Notes under the pieces: generated by a model
The model's database searches: none
What the model was told of the DNA's origin: nothing
Seen by the model: the letters and a program-made list of their open reading frames with translations, nothing else
Shown here: in pieces, positions 32,953 through 39,796 of the stretch
How positions within the stretch are numbered: the first letter of the stretch is position 1
How the letters are laid out: each line of letters starts with the position of its first letter
Translations under genes and position numbers: made by a program
NCBI GenBank assembly: GCA_003138855.1
Contig: PLHF01000036.1
Coordinates: 1-49,585 of the forward strand
Source of the DNA: Acidimicrobiaceae bacterium
Lineage (GTDB): Bacteria > Actinomycetota > Acidimicrobiia > Acidimicrobiales > RAAP-2
Length of the DNA: 49,585 nt
Reading direction: 5' to 3'

Positions 32953-34284
32953 ATGGCACCACCAGACAGGTCGACCACGTCCGAGCAACCATCGCCGCCG
33001 ACGGACATCCCGGGCGCCGCCGCGGCGGAGACGAACAGCGACACGCCGGTGGCGCTCGGCGCGTTGGCTCCCGAGCTGAGCGGCTCCCTCGGCGAGTACG
33101 TCAGGGCGTGGGCCATGCGCATCCGGAGTGGCGAGAGTGGTGTGCTGCCGGTCATCGGCGGCCTCATCCTGCTGGTCATCATCTTCCAGGCCAAGGACTC
33201 CGTCTTCCTGTCGGCCGGCAACCTGGTCAACCTGCTGGTCCAGGGCTCGGTGTTCATCCTGTTGGGGATGGCGGAGATCTGGGTGCTGGTCCTCGGGGAG
33301 ATCGACCTGTCGGTCGGCTACGTAGCCGGCATCGGCGGCACGGTCACTGCAATCCTGTCCACGACCCACAACCTCCCGTGGTGGCTGGCCGTCATTGCCG
33401 CAGTGGCCGCCACCGGCGCAATCGGAGCGGTGTGGGGGACCCTGGTCATCCGACTGCGGCTCCCGTCGTTCGTGGTGACCCTGGCCGGGCTCCTCGGGAT
33501 GGAGGGACTCCTGTTGTACCTGGTCAATGCCAACGGGACGGGCGGGACCATCCGGATCACCAACAACGTGCTCTTCGACGTGGCCAACGGCAACCTGAGC
33601 ACGACGGCCGGCTGGATCCTGATGGTGCTCGCCGTCGTAGGGTTCGGCGGCGTGACCATCCTGCGGGACCGGCACCGCCGGAAGAGCGGGCTGGAGGCGC
33701 CGCCCCTGGCCGTCACCATGCTGAAGGTGTCGGTCATGGCCGCTGCCGGCATCGCCCTGGTGCTGGTCTGCAACACCGACCGGGGCGTGCTGGTCCCCCT
33801 CAAGGGCGTCCCCTACGTCGTGCTCGTCGTCCTCGGGTTCCTGGCGGTGTGGACCTTCATCCTCGGCCGGACCCGCTTCGGGCGGTACCTGTACGCCATC
33901 GGCAACAACGCCGAGGCCGCCCGCCGGGCCGGCATCAGCCTGGGGTGGAACCGTCTCTGGGCGTTCACCCTCACCGGCGTCACCGCGGGTGCGGCGGGGA
34001 TCGTCTATGCCTCACGGCTCGGCTCCATCTCCAACAACATCGACGGAGGGACGCTCGTCCTCTACGCGGTGGCCTCAGCGGTCATCGGCGGCGCCAGCCT
34101 CTTCGGTGGACGGGGCAAGATGGTCTACGCCCTACTCGGGGGACTGGTCATCGCCACCATCTACAACGGCATGGGGCTCCTCGGGCTGGCCGCCTCCTAC
34201 CAGTACATGGTCACCGCCCTCGTACTGCTGGCCGCGGTGACCATCGACTCCCTGGCCCGGCGAGGACGCGAAACGACAGCCTGA
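32953..34284 (+). CDS. Sugar ABC transporter permease (XylH-like)
   Basis: A 443-residue inner-membrane permease with about ten helices after a 55-residue hydrophilic N-terminus. The BPD_transp_2 pattern is clear: LGEIDLSVGYVAGIGG near 114-129, the cytoplasmic coupling loop GNNAEAARRAGISLGWNRL near 316-334, and the closing GGASLFGGRGKMVYALLGG. It is longer than E. coli XylH (393), partly through a loop with basic residues near 235-250. The ATG at 32953 is chosen because the preceding frame overlaps the ATPase gene. It completes the importer and converges on xsc. Confidence 0.92.
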   Translation: MAPPDRSTTSEQPSPPTDIPGAAAAETNSDTPVALGALAPELSGSLGEYVRAWAMRIRSGESGVLPVIGGLILLVIIFQAKDSVFLSAGNLVNLLVQGSVFILLGMAEIWVLVLGEIDLSVGYVAGIGGTVTAILSTTHNLPWWLAVIAAVAATGAIGAVWGTLVIRLRLPSFVVTLAGLLGMEGLLLYLVNANGTGGTIRITNNVLFDVANGNLSTTAGWILMVLAVVGFGGVTILRDRHRRKSGLEAPPLAVTMLKVSVMAAAGIALVLVCNTDRGVLVPLKGVPYVVLVVLGFLAVWTFILGRTRFGRYLYAIGNNAEAARRAGISLGWNRLWAFTLTGVTAGAAGIVYASRLGSISNNIDGGTLVLYAVASAVIGGASLFGGRGKMVYALLGGLVIATIYNGMGLLGLAASYQYMVTALVLLAAVTIDSLARRGRETTA

Positions 34285-34342
34285 CGAGTGCAGGAAGGGC
34301 GCCACTGCTCGCCCCCGCACCGACCGGACCGACGAAGGCGGG

Positions 34343-34354
34343 TCCCCCGGGGGA
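34343..34354. terminator. Short GC palindrome between convergent genes
   Basis: TCCCCCGGGGGA is a perfect 12-base palindrome just before the xsc stop, between the sugar permease and xsc genes that face each other. It may contribute to bidirectional termination, but with no loop and no T-tract the assignment is weak. Confidence 0.25.
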
Positions 34355-36064
34355 TCAGGCGTTCAGATGCCTGTACTTGTCCAGCAGCCGAACGGGGTGC
34401 TGCAGCGCATCACGCCGGAACGGGTCGCCCAATTCCTCGGTGCACATGACCTCGAGGACCGTCGGTCGGCCGGAGGTCACCGCGGTGCGCAGCGCATCAC
34501 CGATTTCGCCGGGGCTGGAGACGGTGATGCCCTCACCCCCCATGGCTCTCGCAATCGCAGCGAAGGACGGGTTGTGGAGGTCCGAGCCCACGAACCTGCT
34601 GTCGTAGTAGTCGATCTGATTCCGTTTTTCGGCTCCCCACTGGCTGTTGTTGAAGACGACGGCGACCACGCCGATGTTCTCCCGCACGCACGTCATCATC
34701 TCGGTGAGGCTCATCCCCCAGGCCCCGTCGCCGACATAGGCGATGGCCGGACGCTCGGGTGCCGCGACCTTCGCCCCCATCGCCGTCGGGAACGAGTATC
34801 CGCAGTTCCCCCACATCATGGGGGCGAGCATGGAGTTCGGACGGTCGAAGCGGAGGTAGCTGTTGGCCACGGAGCAGATGTTGCCGATGTCGGTGGCCAC
34901 CATGGCATCGGCGGGCATCGCCTGTTCGAGCTCGCGCAGCGCCCGCCGGGGCGCGACCGGTGTTCCCCCCGCCGATGACCACGAATCGAGTTCGGCCTCC
35001 CAGGCCGCCCGGAGCCTGCCCACATCGGAGAGTCGCGCTGCTGCCGTGGCCGACGACTGGACGTTGGTGGCACGCAGGCGCTCCAAGAGATCGACGGCTG
35101 CGGCGCGGGCGTCTCCGTTGACGGCCACCGCTACATCGCGGGTCAGGCCCAGCGTGCGGTGGTCGGAATCGACCTGGATCAGCTTGGCGTGTGCGGGCCA
35201 GTACTCCAGCCCGTGCTGGGGCAGCGTTCCGAAGGGCCCCAGCCGTGTCCCCAGGCACAACACCACGTCGGCGTCGGCGACCACGTTCATCGCCAGTTTC
35301 CAACCCTGATAGCCGATAGGCCCGCAGTACAGCGGGTGACTCGCGGGGAACGCGTCGTTGTGGAGGTACGCGGTGATCACCGGTGCCTGGAGGTGCTCGG
35401 CCAGTGCCACGAGCTCACTGGTTCCCGTGGACATCAACACCCCCCCGCCGGCCATGATCACCGGGTTGCGGGCCTCTGCCAGGAGCTGTGCCGCCTTGGC
35501 CAGCTCGTCGGGGGCGCCTGCCCCGAGGGCGGCGTACTGTGGTTCGCGGATGGTGTAGTCCGCTTCCCCGTAGAACAGGTCTCGGGGGATGTTCACCTGC
35601 ACCGGGCCCCGTTCGACCATGGCCAGGGTCAGGGCGCGGTGGGTGAGTTCGGCGATGCGCTCGATGCGGTTGACCTGCACCTGGTACTTGGTGATCTTCT
35701 CGAAGATCGGGAGTTGCTCGGTCTCCTGGAAGCCGCCCTGGCCCTGGCCCATGGTGCCGGCCTCGGGAGTGATCGCCACGACCGGGGAGTGGGCCCAGAA
35801 GGCAGCGGCGATGGCGGTCACGAAGTTGGTGACCCCCGGGCCGTTCTGAGCGATGCACATGCCGTGCCGCCCGGTGACACGGCTGAATCCGTCGGCCATG
35901 TGGGCGGCATTCTGCTCGTGGGCGACCGACAGGAAGCGGATGCCTGCCGCAGGAAACAGGTCGAGCGCGTCCATGTAGGCGGAGCCGACGATGCCGAAGC
36001 TGTTGTCGATTCCGTGGGCCACCAGGGTCTCGACGAACGCCTCACTGGATGTCATTCGGGTCAT
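34355..36064 (-). CDS. xsc: Sulfoacetaldehyde acetyltransferase
   Basis: A 569-residue thiamine-diphosphate enzyme that splits sulfoacetaldehyde with phosphate into acetyl phosphate and sulfite, the key step of taurine and other C2-sulfonate degradation. The TPP-activating glutamate lies in AHEQNAAHMADG (E50). The GDG...NN cofactor motif starts at YVGDGAWG and closes with VFNNSQWG (about 445-475). Family-diagnostic stretches such as SMLAPMMWGNCGYSFP and WGAEKRNQIDYYDSRF are present. ATG at 36064 is preceded by AAAGGAACG. No taurine dehydrogenase, sulfite exporter or phosphotransacetylase is adjacent. Alanine dehydrogenase and a possible taurine-capable aminotransferase lie 9-17 kb to the left. 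Confidence 0.93.
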   Translation of the reverse strand: MTRMTSSEAFVETLVAHGIDNSFGIVGSAYMDALDLFPAAGIRFLSVAHEQNAAHMADGFSRVTGRHGMCIAQNGPGVTNFVTAIAAAFWAHSPVVAITPEAGTMGQGQGGFQETEQLPIFEKITKYQVQVNRIERIAELTHRALTLAMVERGPVQVNIPRDLFYGEADYTIREPQYAALGAGAPDELAKAAQLLAEARNPVIMAGGGVLMSTGTSELVALAEHLQAPVITAYLHNDAFPASHPLYCGPIGYQGWKLAMNVVADADVVLCLGTRLGPFGTLPQHGLEYWPAHAKLIQVDSDHRTLGLTRDVAVAVNGDARAAAVDLLERLRATNVQSSATAAARLSDVGRLRAAWEAELDSWSSAGGTPVAPRRALRELEQAMPADAMVATDIGNICSVANSYLRFDRPNSMLAPMMWGNCGYSFPTAMGAKVAAPERPAIAYVGDGAWGMSLTEMMTCVRENIGVVAVVFNNSQWGAEKRNQIDYYDSRFVGSDLHNPSFAAIARAMGGEGITVSSPGEIGDALRTAVTSGRPTVLEVMCTEELGDPFRRDALQHPVRLLDKYRHLNA

Positions 36065-36246
36065 GACCGTTCCTTTGCGTCCGAGCGTCGGGTTCCAGGT
36101 GGAGAGTGCCGGTCAACCGGTACGGTCGGGCTGATCCGGCTGGCGGTCCGGACAGGATCGACGTCCCTCACACCGCCACCATCCCAGGTGCGGGCTCCCA
36201 GGTTCAACTCCAGCCGGCCCGTCCGAATGTGACAGTTGCCTTCAAG

Positions 36247-36261
36247 AGAAGGTATCCTTCT
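36247..36261. promoter_or_regulatory. Operator-like palindrome upstream of the MFS/TetR operon
   Basis: AGAAGGTATCCTTCT (6-base arms, 3-base centre) ends 16 bases before the MFS start codon. The downstream gene of the same operon encodes a TetR-type repressor, and such repressors usually bind a palindrome close to their own promoter. It is therefore the best candidate operator for autoregulation; binding itself is inferred. Confidence 0.65.
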
Positions 36262-36277
36262 AAAGCAGGAAACAATC

Positions 36278-37828
36278 ATGCGCGACCTCTCCAAGCACAA
36301 GTGGTGGGCCCTCGGGGCACTCACGCTCGCCGTCCTCGCCGTCGGGCTGGACGGCACCATCCTCAGCGTGGCCCTGCCGACGTTGGCCAACGCCCTGCAC
36401 GCGTCGGAAACCGACCTCCAATGGTTCTCCTCGGGCTATCTGCTGGTGCTCGGGGCGGCGATGCTCCCCGCAGGGCTCCTCGGCGACCGCTACGGGCGGA
36501 AGAAGGTCCTCCTTATCGGGCTGGCGCTTTTCGGGGTCGGGTCGGCCGCTTGCGCCTACTCCACGTCGACCGGTGAGTTCCTCGCCGCCCGGGTCCTCCT
36601 CGGGTTGGCCGGGGCGGCCGTGATCGTGATGGCGCTCTCGGCACTCACCGTGCTCTTCACCGAAGAGGAGCGCCCCAAGGCAGTCGGGATCTGGGCCGCC
36701 GCCAACTTCGTGGCCCTGCCGATCGGGCCGATCCTGGGCGGCTGGCTGCTCACCCACTACTGGTGGGGCTGGGTCTTCCTGCTGAACGTGCCGGTAGCCG
36801 CCGTCGGGCTGGTGGCGGCTGCGATCCTGATCCCCGAGTCACGATCTCCCCAACGCCCCGGTGTGGACCTCGTCGGCATCGCAAGCTCGGTCATGGGCCT
36901 CGTGGCGCTGACATACGGGCTGATCGAGGCCGGCCAGAACGGCTGGACAGACACCGCCGCGCTCACACTGATGGTGGTCGGCGTCGGCATCCTGGTCGGC
37001 TTCTTCTTCTGGGAGCGCCACCTCAACGCACGACCCGGTGGTCAGGCGCTCATCGACTTCACCCTGTTCTCGTCGCGTTCGTACACCTGGGGCGTGGTCC
37101 TCGCCGCGGTCGCCGTCGTGGCCATGATCGGCGTGATCTTCACCATGCCCCAGTACTTCCAGGGGGTGGTGGGCACCAACGCCATGGGGTCGGGCTTGCG
37201 CCTGCTGCCCCTGATCGGAGGGCTCATCATCGGCGCCGTGCCCGCCGACCGGGTGGCCCGGGTCGTCGGGGCCAAGATCACCGTCGCCGTCGGATTCGCC
37301 ATCCTGGCGGCGGGCCTGCTTCTCGGGGCCACGACGAACATTGATTCGGGGACCGGATTCGTAGCCGGGTGGATGAGCATCGTCGGACTCGGCATGGGAC
37401 TGGCCATGGCCACCGCATCGTCCGCGGTGATGACCGAAGTGCCCGAGGAGCGCAGCGGCGTGGGATCGGCTGTCATGCAGGCAGCCAACAAGACGGCGGC
37501 GCCGTTCGGCTCGGCCGTCCTCGGCAGCGTGCTCCTCGGTGCCTACCGGAGCCGCCTCGACCTGACGCATGTCCCCGCTCCCGCCGCCGCTGCCGTCCGA
37601 GCGAGCGTCTTCGACGGCGTGGCCGTGGCCCATCGAGCAGGGTCGCAAGTCTTGCTCGTATCGGTCCGGGCCTCCTTCCTCCACGGCGTGGACGTGGCGC
37701 TCGCGGTCTCGGCCGGCGCCGCCATCGTCGGCCTGGTACTCGCCATTGCGTTCCTGCCCGGCCGTCGCTCCCCCCGCCGGGTTGAGAGGGCATCCGGAAA
37801 GGAGGGGGAGCTTGTCCCCGCCCGCTGA
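36278..37828 (+). CDS. MFS drug exporter, DHA2 (EmrB/QacA) family
   Basis: A 516-residue, 14-helix proton-driven exporter. The DHA2 family motif DGTILSVALPTLANAL lies near 24-39, motif A GLLGDRYGRKKVLLIG near 67-82, and motif-C-like PIGPILGGWLL near 148-158. The ATG at 36278 has AGCAGGA upstream. Family members expel drugs and toxic small molecules. Its gene overlaps the TetR gene by 17 bases, so pump and repressor are expressed together, and an operator-like palindrome lies just upstream. It is divergent from xsc across about 210 bases. Confidence 0.92.
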   Translation: MRDLSKHKWWALGALTLAVLAVGLDGTILSVALPTLANALHASETDLQWFSSGYLLVLGAAMLPAGLLGDRYGRKKVLLIGLALFGVGSAACAYSTSTGEFLAARVLLGLAGAAVIVMALSALTVLFTEEERPKAVGIWAAANFVALPIGPILGGWLLTHYWWGWVFLLNVPVAAVGLVAAAILIPESRSPQRPGVDLVGIASSVMGLVALTYGLIEAGQNGWTDTAALTLMVVGVGILVGFFFWERHLNARPGGQALIDFTLFSSRSYTWGVVLAAVAVVAMIGVIFTMPQYFQGVVGTNAMGSGLRLLPLIGGLIIGAVPADRVARVVGAKITVAVGFAILAAGLLLGATTNIDSGTGFVAGWMSIVGLGMGLAMATASSAVMTEVPEERSGVGSAVMQAANKTAAPFGSAVLGSVLLGAYRSRLDLTHVPAPAAAAVRASVFDGVAVAHRAGSQVLLVSVRASFLHGVDVALAVSAGAAIVGLVLAIAFLPGRRSPRRVERASGKEGELVPAR

Positions 37829-38414
37829 CCCGGGCGCCGGTGGGCTGCGCGAGCGCAAGAAGGCCAAGACGCGCGAGGCGATCCAGTCTCATGCTCTGGA
37901 CCTCTTTCGCCGACAGGGGTACGACGCAACCACAGTCGACCAGATCATCGATGCTGCTGACGTCTCGGAGAGCACCTTCTACCGGTACTTCCCCACCAAG
38001 GCGGCCGTCGCCTTGGACGATGGCTACGACCCGCTGCTCGTCGAGGCGTTCAGGGCCCAGCCACTCGATCTCACCAGCCTCGAGGCCATCCGCGCCGCAT
38101 TCCATGATGTGTTCTCCGAGCTGACGTCCGAGGAGCGCCTCGGGCTGAGCGAACGGATCGGCCTGATGCTCGCGGTCACCGAGCTACGCGCCGCGATGCT
38201 CGATCAGTTCGCCGACGCGATGCATCTCCTCGCCGAGGTCATGGGCGATCGGACGGGGCGAGGGGCCGATGATCCCCGGGTGCGAAGCCTGGCCGGCGCG
38301 GTGGTCGGCGGGGCGATCGCCGTGATGTTCGCCGTGGGAGAGGACCCGACGGCCGACCTCGCCACCTTGATGGACGAGGCACTGGCCAATCTCGAATCGG
38401 GATTCGACTTCTGA
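37812..38414 (+). CDS. TetR-family repressor of the adjacent exporter
   Basis: A 200-residue TetR regulator. The N-terminal helix-turn-helix reads ALDLFRRQGYDATTVDQI, then VSESTFYRYFPTKAAV (about 28-65); the rest is the variable ligand-binding helical domain. I choose the TTG at 37812 because GGAGGGGGA lies directly upstream and no ATG or GTG precedes the helix-turn-helix in this frame. The gene begins inside the last 17 bases of the exporter gene. The likely role is to repress the exporter operon until a toxic ligand binds. Confidence 0.88.
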   Translation: MSPPADPGAGGLRERKKAKTREAIQSHALDLFRRQGYDATTVDQIIDAADVSESTFYRYFPTKAAVALDDGYDPLLVEAFRAQPLDLTSLEAIRAAFHDVFSELTSEERLGLSERIGLMLAVTELRAAMLDQFADAMHLLAEVMGDRTGRGADDPRVRSLAGAVVGGAIAVMFAVGEDPTADLATLMDEALANLESGFDF

Positions 38415-38464
38415 TCTGGGCCGACCCGCCGACGGTGGGACGTGGGGAGGGCACAGATCGAAGG

Positions 38465-39286
38465 CTATGCGTGCCGGTGGTCGACCCGGTGACGACCACG
38501 GTGCTCCTCAAACGTCGCCTCGATGCCCCGGACGTCACCGTCTCCGTCGAAGAGTGTCGTGACGCCCACGTAGCCGCGGCGAGCGAGGTCGTGGGCGAGC
38601 GCGTCGGCCTGCTCACCGCCGAGCTCGAGCAGAAGCGCACCGCCGCGACGGAGGAATCTGGGGCTCTCGGCCACGACGCGCCGGAGGATCTCGGTGCCGT
38701 CGCGGCCGCCGTCGTAGGAGAGCCGCGACTCGAACGCGAGGGTGTCACGCGGCAGCAGTGCTAGTGCGGGCGTCGGCACGTATGGCACGACGCCCACGAC
38801 GACGTCGACGCGGCCTTCGACCATACGCGGCAGCGGGGAGAACAGGTCGCCGCAGTAGGCCTCCACGCCATTGGCCCCCGCGCAGGCAACGGCACGCTCG
38901 TCGACGTCGGAAGCCACGACGCGCGCTCCGGGCCGCGCCGTGGTCAAGGTCTTGGCGATCGCTCCGGCCCCGGTGCACAGATCGATCGCAGCGCCGGTCG
39001 ACGGCAGGCGCTCGACGGCGCGACGCGCGAGCGGTTCGCTCTGCCAGCGCGGTACGTAGACACCTGGGTCGACGCGGACCTCCATGTCGCAGAACGAGAC
39101 GCTCCCGGTGATCCAGGCAAGTGGCTCGCCCGTGAGTCGGCGCCAGACGAGCGAGTCGAGGAGCTCGACATCGCCGGCCGCGCACACGAGAAGTTCGTCT
39201 GCCTCCTCGTCCGCCGCGACGAACCCGGAGCCCGAGAGCAGCGCGGCGAGCGCTTCGAGGTCGTTCGGCATCGGCACGTCCGCCAT
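38465..39286 (-). CDS. PrmC/HemK-like methyltransferase with altered catalytic motif
   Basis: A 273-residue SAM-dependent methyltransferase of the PrmC/HemK type. WRRLTGEPLAWITGSVSF near 49-66 and VYVPRWQSEPLARR near 76-89 match the N-terminal substrate module. AIDLCTGAGAIAKTL near 101-115 is the SAM motif I, and the acidic ASDVDERAV follows. The catalytic NPPY of true glutamine methyltransferases is replaced: the region reads VVGVVPYVP, so the key Asn is missing. It belongs to the actinobacterial putative N5-glutamine methyltransferase group, and activity on release factors is doubtful. The ATG at 39286 is chosen; a TTG ten codons upstream is possible. Confidence 0.82.
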   Translation of the reverse strand: MADVPMPNDLEALAALLSGSGFVAADEEADELLVCAAGDVELLDSLVWRRLTGEPLAWITGSVSFCDMEVRVDPGVYVPRWQSEPLARRAVERLPSTGAAIDLCTGAGAIAKTLTTARPGARVVASDVDERAVACAGANGVEAYCGDLFSPLPRMVEGRVDVVVGVVPYVPTPALALLPRDTLAFESRLSYDGGRDGTEILRRVVAESPRFLRRGGALLLELGGEQADALAHDLARRGYVGVTTLFDGDGDVRGIEATFEEHRGRHRVDHRHA

Positions 39287-39316
39287 TGGAGCACGCTCAA
39301 GTCGGGCGGTGCACAA

Positions 39317-39796
39317 TCGAAGGCGCCGCCGACATCCGGCCCCCGCTCGGCCAAGAGCTCACGGACTCGGCGCCGGCGTCCACCGGCGATTGAGGCCGCC
39401 GGGCCCAACGCCCGGATCGGGCCATCCGAGTGGGCGCCCGGCAACGAAGGAGCGGCGGCGGGCGGGGATCCCACCGCTTTGTACCCATACCTTGAGGTGG
39501 CACTGTGCGGAGAACCCTGCTCGTCCTGGCTCTGGCGACCACGATCGCCCGGCACGGACCCGGTGCCCCGAGGGGAGCGCCCCAACACCGAGGCAAGGGA
39601 AATGTGGCTTTCCCCCGTTTGGCCATTCCCCGACATTTCGTCTCTCCTTGTTGAGGATGCCGGGCGGGACGAGCGGCAACAGGGACAGTCGGCATAGGCT
39701 GAAGGGGTCGAATCGAGCCAAGAAAGCGCTTCCGGCTCTGGGCGTGCCGCAGGCTCCACACAAGGGTGAACAGATCGGTTGCGACTGGAGGGCTCC
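39317..39796. other. Intergenic stretch upstream of the ALDH-ADH fusion
   Basis: About 480 bases without a supported gene. A GTG at about 39505 opens a signal-peptide-like run (VRRTLLVLALATTIA) that then loses protein character, which may be chance or a decayed gene start. The promoter for the fusion gene should be here; no clear operator was seen. Confidence 0.4.
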
